Shown here: positions 8,957-16,863 of the stretch, one piece after another | Layout: every line of letters begins with the position of its first letter | How positions within the stretch are numbered: position 1 is the stretch's first letter | Source of the DNA: Anaerolineaceae bacterium | Lineage (GTDB): Bacteria > Chloroflexota > Anaerolineae > Aggregatilineales > Phototrophicaceae | Reading direction: 5' to 3' | DNA length: 64,000 nt | NCBI GenBank assembly: GCA_028818375.1 | Contig: JAPPOB010000007.1 | Location: forward strand, 102,490-166,489 | The notes under the pieces: generated by a model | Told to the model about the DNA's origin: nothing | The model's input: the letters and a program-made list of their open reading frames with translations, nothing else | The model's database searches: none | Made by a program: the position numbers and the translations under genes

Positions 8957-9398
8957 ACATCACTCCCGGCGTTGCTACCGCAACCAATATAACTGGGGCC
9001 ATATGGTAAAACAGGACCGTGCGCGAGAACAGCGCGCTCCAAAAGCCGCCACTGTCAGAGGTGGCCATTGAGTAGTCAGTGCTTTCCGCCCCTCGCACCG
9101 CATCGTAAAGACCGCGAAACAACCGCTCCTGCCACAGGTAGTAGCCATCCAGCGCAAAAAGGATGATGAAGGGTACCAGCACCAGGAATCCCGGCCGCAA
9201 CTGTCCCGTGCCGCCCTGGGCCACGAAGGCCAGCCAGCCGGTCGCCAACGCCGCGCTCCAAGCCTTCAACTGGAAGGAATTGCGCCCCATGCGCTCGATG
9301 ACACCCTGAATCATTTTCAGGTGCTCAAGCACCTTTTCGTCGTTGCTCATGGCAGGGTCCCCGCCACCGCCTGCGGCCCTTGACAGATCCATAGGCAT
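8949..9398 (-). CDS. Small multi-TM protein paired with the TIR-like protein
   Basis: A 149-residue protein from the ATG at 9396-9398, with AAGGGA nine bases upstream; a TTG six codons earlier and an internal ATG at 9350 are alternatives. A short helix (EKVLEHLKMIQGVIERMGRNSFQLKAW) precedes hydrophobic segments at roughly residues 48-64, 69-88 and 120-145. I recognise the layout 'EHL.MIQ.VI.RM..NSF.LK.W' as one that recurs beside TIR-like proteins, but there is no established name I can give. In TIR signalling systems the membrane partner is often the effector. That is an inference here, supported by the 8-base overlap with the TIR gene. Confidence 0.7.
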   Translation of the reverse strand: MPMDLSRAAGGGGDPAMSNDEKVLEHLKMIQGVIERMGRNSFQLKAWSAALATGWLAFVAQGGTGQLRPGFLVLVPFIILFALDGYYLWQERLFRGLYDAVRGAESTDYSMATSDSGGFWSALFSRTVLFYHMAPVILVAVATPGVMYA

Positions 9399-9463
9399 GG
9401 TCGCATTCCCTTTCAATCTCTGTTTTCAGTATAACCGGGAACCGGGAGCGGCAACGCTTCCCC

Positions 9464-11281
9464 CTACCCCCGCTCGATCGCGGCGGGGCGCTGCTGGGCG
9501 GCGCGGATGCGCACCATGTCGAACTTGACGCGCCGGTCGTAAGTGTAGATGCCGTTCTGCTCCTGCAGGATGTCGGTCAACTGCGTGTAGCAGTAGCCGA
9601 ACATGTTGACGTCATCCAGCAGCACCGCGCAAAGCCGCTCGAAGCGATCGTAAAACTCCTCGATGTCGCGCGGGCGCTCGCCATAGCCCCAGGAGTCCTC
9701 GTCCTCAGCGGCCGCGGGGTTCCACCAGATGCCGCCGAACTCGCTGACGAAATAGGGTTGGCCGGCGTAGGCGATCGACCAGCGCGCGTTGCCCCGGTAG
9801 CGCTGCGGGATGCCGCGGCCTTCAAAGCTGTTCTCGTAGGGCCTGCCCTCCGCCAGACCGGCATGCCGCCGCGCCAGGTCGTCGGGGTCCTGGCTGTAGT
9901 CGTGGCTGTCGTAGACGTCGGCGCCGCGCACGCGATGCGAGTAGCCGGAGGCGTCCAGCACCGGCCGCGTGGAGTCCATCGCCTTCGTCGCCAGGTACAT
10001 GCCCTGCGTCACGTCATCCAGCATCGTGATGCGGTCCGTGAGCGACTGCCAGGTCTCGTTCAGCGGGCACCAGCCCACGATGCAGGGGTGTGAATAGTCG
10101 CGCTCCAGCACCTCCAGCCACTGGGCGACGTAGTCCGGCCCCGGTCTTTGGTGCTCGCCGTCCAGCGGGCCCATCTGACGGCAGCCCCAGTCGCCGAATT
10201 CGCCCCAGACGAGGTAGCCAAGGCGATCGGCGTGGTAGAGGAAGCGCTCCTCGAAGACCTTCTGGTGCAGGCGCGCGCCGTTGAAACCGGCCGCCAGGCT
10301 GAGTTCGATGTCCGCCCGCAGAGCGTCGTCGTCGGGCGCGGTCATGATGCCATCGGGGTAGTAACCCTGGTCCAGCACCAGGCGCTGGAAGACCGTCTCG
10401 CCGTTGATGTTGATCGCCACGCCGTCGATGGCCACGCTGCGCAGTCCGGCATAGCTGCGCGCCTCGTCGACCGCCTTTCCGTCGGCATCCAGCAACTGAA
10501 TGTCGACGTCATAGAGCTGAGGGTCGCCGGGCGCCCAGAGCCGTCGCCGCTGCGCCGGAATCGGCAGATCGACGCGCGGCGCCAGGTCGAGGTCGGCGGC
10601 GCATTCGGCCTCACTGACCACGCCTTCAGCGTCGCGCAGGGTCGCGCGCAGGCGCATGCACGGTCTGTTGCCGCTGATCGGTTGCTCCAGGCGAATAAGA
10701 CTGTTGGCGAGGTCGGGGGTCAGACGCGGGCGACGCAGGGCGATCTCCGGCACGGGCTCCAGCCAGACGCTTTGCCAGATGCCGGTGGTGCGCACGTAGA
10801 TGGCGCCCTGCGGCCCGAAGGCCGTCGCCTGCTTGCCGCGCGGCTGCGCGCCGCGATGCGTGTCGCGCGCGCGGACGACCAGCGTGACCGTGTCGCCGGG
10901 CGCGGCCGCGCCATGCAGATCGCAACTGAAGGGCGAGAAGCCGCCGCGATGCCGCCCCACCTCGACGCCGTCCACCCACACCGTCGCGTCGTAATCGACC
11001 GCCTGGAAGTGCAGCAGGACTCGCCGCCCGTCCCAGGCAGCAGGGATCGTCAGCTCGCGCCGGTACCAGACCGCCTCGAGAAAGTCATGATTGCCGATGC
11101 CGGAGCGTTCTGCTTCAGGGCAGAAGGGCACGAGGATGCGCTCCTTCAGCTCACGCTGCAGCAGGCCACGTTCGAGGCCGCTGTCCCCCTGGTCGATCTC
11201 GAACTGCCATTCGCCGTTGAGGCAGAGCCAGTCCTCACGCACAAACTGCGGCCGCGGGTACTCGCTGCGGGGGATGGTCAT
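9464..11281 (-). CDS. Glycoside hydrolase family 2
   Basis: A 605-residue GH2 enzyme with no signal peptide, so cytoplasmic. An N-terminal jelly-roll sugar-binding domain (about 15-185, with LNGEWQF and VWVDGVEVGRHRGGFSPF) is followed by an immunoglobulin-like domain (to about 290) and a TIM barrel. The acid/base Glu409 is in CPLNETWQ and the nucleophile Glu514 is in YFVSEFGG. Beta-galactosidase, beta-glucuronidase and beta-mannosidase activities all occur in this family. The short length and motif spacing favour a glucuronidase or galactosidase-like activity, but the substrate cannot be read from sequence. It stands alone between two defence regions. Confidence 0.88.
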   Translation of the reverse strand: MTIPRSEYPRPQFVREDWLCLNGEWQFEIDQGDSGLERGLLQRELKERILVPFCPEAERSGIGNHDFLEAVWYRRELTIPAAWDGRRVLLHFQAVDYDATVWVDGVEVGRHRGGFSPFSCDLHGAAAPGDTVTLVVRARDTHRGAQPRGKQATAFGPQGAIYVRTTGIWQSVWLEPVPEIALRRPRLTPDLANSLIRLEQPISGNRPCMRLRATLRDAEGVVSEAECAADLDLAPRVDLPIPAQRRRLWAPGDPQLYDVDIQLLDADGKAVDEARSYAGLRSVAIDGVAININGETVFQRLVLDQGYYPDGIMTAPDDDALRADIELSLAAGFNGARLHQKVFEERFLYHADRLGYLVWGEFGDWGCRQMGPLDGEHQRPGPDYVAQWLEVLERDYSHPCIVGWCPLNETWQSLTDRITMLDDVTQGMYLATKAMDSTRPVLDASGYSHRVRGADVYDSHDYSQDPDDLARRHAGLAEGRPYENSFEGRGIPQRYRGNARWSIAYAGQPYFVSEFGGIWWNPAAAEDEDSWGYGERPRDIEEFYDRFERLCAVLLDDVNMFGYCYTQLTDILQEQNGIYTYDRRVKFDMVRIRAAQQRPAAIERG

Positions 11282-11423
11282 GAGGCTGCTCCCTTCAAGA
11301 ATCTAGGCTAATAGATGAAGACTACATCAGATAAGCGCTTACGGCAGAGACAACACCACGCAATTCAAGGGCTTTAGGTATGAGAAAGGCTTGAATTAGT
11401 ATTTCGTGATTTGAGACTTGTTA

Positions 11424-11436
11424 CGGTAAATTACCG
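11424..11436. promoter_or_regulatory. Perfect palindrome upstream of the acquired methylase
   Basis: CGGTAA-A-TTACCG is a perfect 13-base palindrome, about 85 bases before the methylase start. It is followed at 11438-11449 by a GAAC-AATG-GTTC inverted repeat. Adjacent inverted repeats upstream of a restriction-modification pair resemble operators. No controller gene is seen, so auto-repression by the methylase is one possibility. Inference only. Confidence 0.35.
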
Positions 11437-11521
11437 CGAACAATGGTTCTAAGATGACCATTTCAGGGAGATATTGAAGCATTCCATATGTTCGAAATTT
11501 CTATCTCACGGAGTGTAACTC

Positions 11522-12382
11522 ATGCCCACAAAACTAAATGACTTGTCAGGAAAGGAATGGCTCCCTCGGACACGTAGTGTTTTTGTGGATGGAGTCGAAA
11601 ACCCAAATCAGTTGCTCTCTTGGGAAAATGTCTCTGCCTCATTTTCAGTTATGTCTACAGCAACTGCTCGCCCCCCTTCCAAGAAGGAACATCCCGCAAC
11701 ATTTCCAGAAAGTGACGCGCGTCGTTTGATCAAATTTTTCACCAAGACCGGTGAATCGGTTTTGGATCCCTTTATGGGAGCGGGAAGCACTGCGGTTGCG
11801 TGTGTGCAGGAACAACGTGCCTGCACAGGATTCGAACTCTATGAACGTTGGGCACGTCTTGCAAGAGAGCGAGTAAGGGAAGCTGACAAGAATGGCATCG
11901 CAAATGTCGAGATTCGCACTGTTGATGCCCTAAAGGGATTAGCTGAACTTGAAACCGGATCCCAAAGCTTCATCCTTACGAGTCCACCCTATTGGAGCAT
12001 ATTAAACAAGAAAGATCATAAGGCTTCTTCAGAACGAGTTGCAAATGGATTGGAAACGGATTATGGTAAAGACTCCAAAGACTTGGCTCAAATTGAACAT
12101 TACGGAGCCTTTCTAGCTGAGCTTGGCACTCACTTCAAACAGTGGCAAAGGGTTTTGCAAGACAAAGCATATGCCGCAGCAATTGTCTCCGATTTCCGTC
12201 ATGGCAGCCGTTACTATCCTTTCCACGCTCATGTTGGCGAACAAATGGAAATGGCGGGGTTGATGATGCAAGGATTGATCGTGATTGTGCAAGACAGCAA
12301 GCGCCTTTATCCGTATGGTTTCCCATCAAGTTATGTGCCCAACATTTGTAACCAATTCGTTGTTGTTGGAAGAAAGCTTTGA
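11522..12382 (+). CDS. Type II DNA methyltransferase (amino-MTase, SPPY type)
   Basis: A 286-residue methylase. The SAM-binding motif DPFMGAGST (82-90) comes before the catalytic SPPY (154-157), followed by a C-terminal recognition region. SPPY is typical of N4-cytosine or of some N6-adenine enzymes; the exact base is not readable. The start ATG follows CGGAG. The gene overlaps the next one by four bases (ATGA). The composition is obviously AT-richer than the surrounding sequence and codon choice is relaxed, with many A/T third positions. The pair was probably acquired laterally. Confidence 0.85.
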   Translation: MPTKLNDLSGKEWLPRTRSVFVDGVENPNQLLSWENVSASFSVMSTATARPPSKKEHPATFPESDARRLIKFFTKTGESVLDPFMGAGSTAVACVQEQRACTGFELYERWARLARERVREADKNGIANVEIRTVDALKGLAELETGSQSFILTSPPYWSILNKKDHKASSERVANGLETDYGKDSKDLAQIEHYGAFLAELGTHFKQWQRVLQDKAYAAAIVSDFRHGSRYYPFHAHVGEQMEMAGLMMQGLIVIVQDSKRLYPYGFPSSYVPNICNQFVVVGRKL

Positions 12383-13047
12383 TGCCGTCGTTCCAAAGTC
12401 GTCTCGCCAAAGCAGATCGATTGGAATCCCCTTTTATAGAAGCGTTCAATTCCTCGTGCCCGAATCATAAAATCGTAAAATTCGGAGTTGAGTCTACTGA
12501 AATGGGTAGAATCCACTCATTCATTCGATCCGCAAGGGACACAACATCACAATTCGTCAGGTATCTACCAGATTCTACTTTGGTTCAAGTAAGAGGCATT
12601 GGAAACTCCACAGACCCGAAAACGTCGCTTATCGAATTTAAGGTCCAAGATACCCTCATTTACAGTGACAATCTCTTTAGGAAAATCAAAGCCGCTCATG
12701 GGCAGGGCAGTCCACCTTTGCGGCAAAAGCAGGACGTATTCGGGACCGAAAGAGATGCCCTAGACTTGTACAATAAAATCGCCGAAATCGGAGTGAGAGT
12801 CATTATTGTGGCATGGCAACGGCCTCGATCCTCATTGGACTGCCTGAGAGCACAATATGTCGAAGACATCGTAATTTGCCAACAACAGGTCCCAAGCGAA
12901 ATGGGGACAGGAAGCGGTACTCCCATGTCAAACGTTCATTTCGACAGTTTATTTCCCGTTAGTGACTTCTTTGAAAGTGAGTTCGGAATTGAATCTGAAA
13001 TTTTTGATGGCGTGGTTTCCAAGGTCATTCAGGGGCAAGTTCCTTAA
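12379..13047 (+). CDS. Putative restriction endonuclease, PD-(D/E)xK
   Basis: A 222-residue protein with no family I can name. It sits where a cognate restriction enzyme would be, overlapping the methylase stop by four bases and sharing its AT-rich composition. A PD-x(20)-ExK arrangement is visible: Pro64-Asp65 (RYLPDS) and Glu86-x-Lys88 (SLIEFKVQ), with a following strand VRVIIVAWQRP. This matches the PD-(D/E)xK nuclease core, so cleavage of the site protected by the neighbouring methylase is the natural inference. The next 165 bases (13048-13213) hold no gene. Confidence 0.6.
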   Translation: MMPSFQSRLAKADRLESPFIEAFNSSCPNHKIVKFGVESTEMGRIHSFIRSARDTTSQFVRYLPDSTLVQVRGIGNSTDPKTSLIEFKVQDTLIYSDNLFRKIKAAHGQGSPPLRQKQDVFGTERDALDLYNKIAEIGVRVIIVAWQRPRSSLDCLRAQYVEDIVICQQQVPSEMGTGSGTPMSNVHFDSLFPVSDFFESEFGIESEIFDGVVSKVIQGQVP

Positions 13048-13213
13048 CTCGCCATTTGCCGAGCCAATCAGAAGCGGTTTCATCTTCAGTGGTCATTCAA
13101 GACATGAACCAGCGATGAGATCTGCTGAAAACATTTAAAAGCGAAATTATTGGCGCCCTGTTGGACTCGCTGCCAAAATCGACCCGTCGCCCGCACCACA
13201 CTGGAGAAACGCG

Positions 13214-14275
13214 ATGAAGATTCTGGTCACCGGCGCCACGGGGCGCATCGGCGCCAACCTGGTCATGCGCCTGCTGGACAAGGGACACTCGATTCGGAGT
13301 CTGGTCTACCCCGGCGATGCCAGCCGCGCCGGCAAGCTGGACGGCCTTGCCAACGTGGAAACCCTGTTCGGCGATCTGCGCAACCCGCAGGACCTGCGGG
13401 ACGCCGTGGCCGGCGTCGACGTCGTCTACCACCTGGCGGCGGCCTTTGGCGGACCCTTTGACAATCGCCAGTTCCTGGACATCAACGTCACGGGCACGCT
13501 CAACCTGCTGGAAAGCGTGCGCGAGTTATGCCCGAATTTGCATCGCTTCGTCTACGCCAGCACCGCCGGCGTCTACTGGAGCCTGCGGGAATACGGGCGC
13601 TACTTCGAAACGCCCATCAGCGAGGATATGGTGGACCGCCGTTACCCGGACATGCCCTACCTGATGACCAAGTGGCTGGGCGAGGAACTGGCCGTCGCGT
13701 ATCAGCTGCAGTACGCCCTGCCGGTTACGGTGCTGCGTTTTTCCACCGTCATCGATCCGGGCGAGTTCCTCAACGAGCGCGGCTGGCCGTCGCTCTTCCT
13801 CTACAGCACGGCGTACGAGCGCTACAAAACAGAGACCCGCGCCGACCCCGCGGAACAGACGATGATCGATGAACTGCTGGCCGGTTGGGATGGTCAGGAA
13901 AAATTCCTGATCAGCCTGAACCCCAACGGCGTGCCCTACCACGAACAGTTCGCCGACGTACGCGACATCGTGCAGGGGCTGGAGCTGGGCATCAAGGTTG
14001 ATGCGGCCGTCGGCCAGATCTTCAACCTCTCCGGCGCGGCCATCTTCGACTGGGGTGAACTGGTGCCGCGCCTGGCCGAGCGTTATCAATTGCCCGTCGC
14101 CGAGGCGCGCATTCCCTACGCCAACTACTACGAGATTGACCTGGGCAGGATCGAAAAACTGTTGGGCTTCCGTCCCCGGCACGACTTCGACAGCATCCTG
14201 GCGACAGCGGAAGCTATCCGTCGCGGCGAAGCCACCGACGTCGTCCCCGCCGGCGTCGCCTACGGGCCGGCATGA
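13214..14275 (+). CDS. NAD-dependent epimerase/dehydratase (extended SDR)
   Basis: A 353-residue extended SDR. The Rossmann motif is GATGRIGANL (7-16); VVYHLAAAFGG, YASTAGVY (Ser of the triad) and PYLMTKWLGE (Tyr and Lys) follow. The central region (ISEDM..., ERGWPSLFLYSTAYERY) is an insertion, and the C-terminal part binds the sugar or other substrate. GGAGAA lies upstream of the ATG. It is 13 bases from an enolase-superfamily gene, so both likely act in one sugar-acid pathway; the substrate is not evident. The gene returns to the GC-rich composition typical of the window, marking the edge of the AT-rich insert. Confidence 0.85.
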   Translation: MKILVTGATGRIGANLVMRLLDKGHSIRSLVYPGDASRAGKLDGLANVETLFGDLRNPQDLRDAVAGVDVVYHLAAAFGGPFDNRQFLDINVTGTLNLLESVRELCPNLHRFVYASTAGVYWSLREYGRYFETPISEDMVDRRYPDMPYLMTKWLGEELAVAYQLQYALPVTVLRFSTVIDPGEFLNERGWPSLFLYSTAYERYKTETRADPAEQTMIDELLAGWDGQEKFLISLNPNGVPYHEQFADVRDIVQGLELGIKVDAAVGQIFNLSGAAIFDWGELVPRLAERYQLPVAEARIPYANYYEIDLGRIEKLLGFRPRHDFDSILATAEAIRRGEATDVVPAGVAYGPA

Positions 14276-14288
14276 GGGAGGGGAGGCC

Positions 14289-15482
14289 ATGACAGCTTCT
14301 CGAATCACGAGAATAGAGGCAGGAACCCTGGTGGGGCGCCGGCCGCGAATTGCCGGCAGCAATTCACGCCTGTCCGTACACGGCCAGGAGGTGCGCGTGC
14401 CCCTGCTCCGCCTCAGCACGGAGGATGGCGCCAGCGGTTTCGGCCCGGTCAACCTTGACGCGCTGCGGGTGGCCGGAGCCCTCGGCGCGCCGCTCGACGC
14501 GCTGATCACTGCGGAGCGCGGCGTCGCCGACGCGGCGCCGGCCCTGGAGTACCCGCTGTGGGACCTGCTCGGGCAGGTGACGGGCGAACCCGTCTACCGG
14601 CTGGTGGCGCAGCAGGCAGGGAAAGCCGTGGCAGCGGGACCCCTGCGCGTCCCCTGCTATGATACGACGCTCCTGATCGACGACCTGCACCTGGAAGATG
14701 ACGCCGGGGCCGCCGCCCACATCGCCGAAGAAGCGCTCTTCGGTTACGCCAACAACCACCGCGCCTTCAAGATCAAGGTCGGGCGCGGCGCCTTTCACAT
14801 GCCGCTGGAACAGGGCACACAACGGGATATCGCCGTCGTGCGGGCCGTGCGCGAGGCCGTCGGCCCTGACGCGCGCCTGATGATCGACGCCAACAACGGC
14901 TACAACCAGAACATCGCCAAACGCGTGCTGGCCGAGACGGCCGACTGCCAGCTCTTCTGGCTGGAAGAGGCCTTTCAGGAAGACCCGGTCCTGTATGAGG
15001 ACCTGCACAAGTGGATGGAGCGGGAAGGTCTGGCGGTGTTGATCGCCGATGGCGAGTCATGGGCGCCGCGGGAACTCATGGACTGGGCGCGCCAGGGCCA
15101 CGTGGACGTGATCCAGTATGACATCTTCTCTCACGGCTTCAGCAACTGGCTGCGCACGGGCGCGCAGCTGGATGCCTGGGATGTGCGCAGCGCGCCGCAC
15201 CATTACGGCCGCCACTTGGGCAACTACGTCTCGGGCCACCTGGCTGCCGCCATCGACAGCTATACCTTTGCCGAGTGGGACGAGGTAAGGACGCCGGGCC
15301 TGGATGCCTCCGCGTACCGTGTCGAGGGTGGCGAGGTGGTCATCCCCGATTCACCTGGCTTCGGGCTGGCGCTGGATGAGGAGGTATTCCGCGCTGCCGT
15401 GGCGCAGGGCGGTTACGAGTTGACGCTGCGCGATCACGGCCACGCGCTGCGCCAGATTTTGCCGGGCGCCTGGTACGCCTGA
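14289..15482 (+). CDS. Enolase-superfamily (mandelate racemase/muconate lactonizing) enzyme
   Basis: A 397-residue protein from the ATG at 14289, preceded by a strong GAGGGAGGGGAGG site; longer readings of the frame lie inside the epimerase. The barrel domain shows FKIKVGRG (KxK), LMIDANNGYNQ (first metal Asp), FWLEEAFQED (second, Glu) and LIADGESW (third). Family members abstract an alpha-proton from a carboxylate, mostly dehydrating or racemising acid sugars. A His-bearing segment (SAPHHYGRHLGNY) may supply the second catalytic base. Linked to the epimerase gene just upstream. Confidence 0.85.
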   Translation: MTASRITRIEAGTLVGRRPRIAGSNSRLSVHGQEVRVPLLRLSTEDGASGFGPVNLDALRVAGALGAPLDALITAERGVADAAPALEYPLWDLLGQVTGEPVYRLVAQQAGKAVAAGPLRVPCYDTTLLIDDLHLEDDAGAAAHIAEEALFGYANNHRAFKIKVGRGAFHMPLEQGTQRDIAVVRAVREAVGPDARLMIDANNGYNQNIAKRVLAETADCQLFWLEEAFQEDPVLYEDLHKWMEREGLAVLIADGESWAPRELMDWARQGHVDVIQYDIFSHGFSNWLRTGAQLDAWDVRSAPHHYGRHLGNYVSGHLAAAIDSYTFAEWDEVRTPGLDASAYRVEGGEVVIPDSPGFGLALDEEVFRAAVAQGGYELTLRDHGHALRQILPGAWYA

Positions 15483-15506
15483 AGGCCGCTACGTTGTCGT
15501 CAGGCC

Positions 15507-16091
15507 TCAGTCCTCCGGGAAGGGGAAGAGATCGCTGACGGGCAGACTCAAGCCCGGCAGGACCTCGCCGCCGTCGATCAGGTCGTCGCCGCGCAGGGTC
15601 TGCGGCGGGGCATCCGCGCGATGCAACTCCAGCGTTCGTTCGTCCGTGTCGATCAGCCAGACCATCCGCGTGCCGTGCTCCAGGTAGCGAGCGGCCTTCG
15701 CGCGCAATTCGCGCCAGGTGTTGCTGTCGCTGCAGATCTCCACGGCCAGCAGCGGCGCCTCGCGCGGAAAGATCTTGCCGCGCGCCTGATGCACACAGAC
15801 ATCCGGCTGACAACGCCAGTCACCCAGATCAAAGGTGATTTCGCTTCCGGCATGATAACCGGGCAAGGCCCCGGTCCACAGCCAGGGTATCAGGCGAGCG
15901 CCCACCATCGATTGTGTGTTTCCATGCTCGGCCACTGGCGCCATGACGATTACATCCCCTGCGGCGTTGAATTCGAAGTGTGAGTCGGGATTGCGCTCGA
16001 CCAGGGCGAGGTAGTCGTCCATGGTCGTGTCGGCGAAGGGCGCGATGATACTGCCCTCTGTGACCTGTGTGCACGGTATTGAGGCTGCCAT
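15507..16091 (-). CDS. Uma2-family putative nuclease (copy 1)
   Basis: A 194-residue DUF820/Uma2 protein of PD-(D/E)xK type: Asp in RCQPDV, Glu in LLAVEIC, Lys in [14 protein letters not shown], then MVWLIDTDERTLELH. Its stop is only 24 bases beyond the convergent enolase-superfamily gene. Upstream, TATACT (16119-16124, minus strand) sits 27 bases before the start, and AGTTGATC is a weak ribosome site. Biological role of Uma2 proteins is unknown; a structure-based nuclease prediction is the only established clue. It is most similar by eye to the ruined copy at 25.9 kb (shared NPDSHFEFNAAGDV segment). Confidence 0.85.
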   Translation of the reverse strand: MAASIPCTQVTEGSIIAPFADTTMDDYLALVERNPDSHFEFNAAGDVIVMAPVAEHGNTQSMVGARLIPWLWTGALPGYHAGSEITFDLGDWRCQPDVCVHQARGKIFPREAPLLAVEICSDSNTWRELRAKAARYLEHGTRMVWLIDTDERTLELHRADAPPQTLRGDDLIDGGEVLPGLSLPVSDLFPFPED

Positions 16092-16118
16092 GATCAACTC
16101 CGGTGTCAGTTACCAGAC

Positions 16119-16124
16119 AGTATA
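16119..16124 (-). promoter_or_regulatory. -10 box of Uma2 copy 1
   Basis: TATACT on the minus strand, 27 bases from the start codon. The spacing matches all other Uma2 copies in the window. Confidence 0.6.
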
Positions 16125-16212
16125 GTCGTCAGACATGGAGCGCGGCCAGGGCTTGCAGCCTGATTGCCGGCCGCCAGGGGAAAAAGAGGCGCGGCGCGAC
16201 CCGTCACCAGCC

Positions 16213-16797
16213 TCAGTCCGTCGGTTTCGGGAAGAGCTCGCCCAGCGGCAAGCGGAAGCCCGGCAGGACCGCGCCGCCGTCGATCAGGTCGTCGCCGCGC
16301 AGGGTCTGCGGCGCGGCATCTGCGACGTGCAGTTCCAGCGAACGCGAGTCCATGTCGACCAGCCAGACCATCTGCGTGCCATGCTCCAGGTAGCGCCTGG
16401 CCTTCTCCCGCAGTTCCGGCCAGGTGTTGCTGTCGCTGCGCACTTCCACAGCGACCAGCGGCGCCTGTTTTGGAATGACCTTGCCTTGCCGCAGATCGAT
16501 GGCCACGTCCGGCTGGCAGCGCCAGTCGCCGAGGTCGTAAGTCGGCTCCACGCCAGCCCGATAGCCTGGCAGGGCGCCCTGCCACAACCAGATATTGAAA
16601 TGAGTCACGATGGCGCCCTGAACATCAGCATGAAGGAAGGTTGGCGACATTTGAATGACGTCTCCCGCGGCGTTGAAGCGATAGTGGATGTCGGGATTGG
16701 CCGCGACCAGCGCGACAAATTCGTCCAGGCTGAACTCGGCAAAGGGCGCGACGATGGCGTTGTCGGCGGCTTCGGTGTCACGCACCGGGGATTGCAT
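16213..16797 (-). CDS. Uma2-family putative nuclease (copy 2)
   Basis: A 194-residue Uma2 protein; ATG at 16795-16797 with AGGAGG at ideal distance. It has the same core as its neighbour (QPDVAIDL, LVAVEVRSDSNTW, LREKARRYLEHG, MVWLVDMDSRSLELH) but a distinct N-terminus (FAEFSLDEFVALVAANPDIHYRF). The -10 equivalent TAAACT (16826-16831) lies 28 bases upstream. It and copy 1 are head-to-tail with 121 bases between, each with its own promoter box. Confidence 0.85.
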   Translation of the reverse strand: MQSPVRDTEAADNAIVAPFAEFSLDEFVALVAANPDIHYRFNAAGDVIQMSPTFLHADVQGAIVTHFNIWLWQGALPGYRAGVEPTYDLGDWRCQPDVAIDLRQGKVIPKQAPLVAVEVRSDSNTWPELREKARRYLEHGTQMVWLVDMDSRSLELHVADAAPQTLRGDDLIDGGAVLPGFRLPLGELFPKPTD

Positions 16798-16863
16798 GAT
16801 GGCCTCCTGCGATTCGCATGGATCCAGTTTACCTCAACATCCTGCCGGTCAGCCTCGCGGCGC

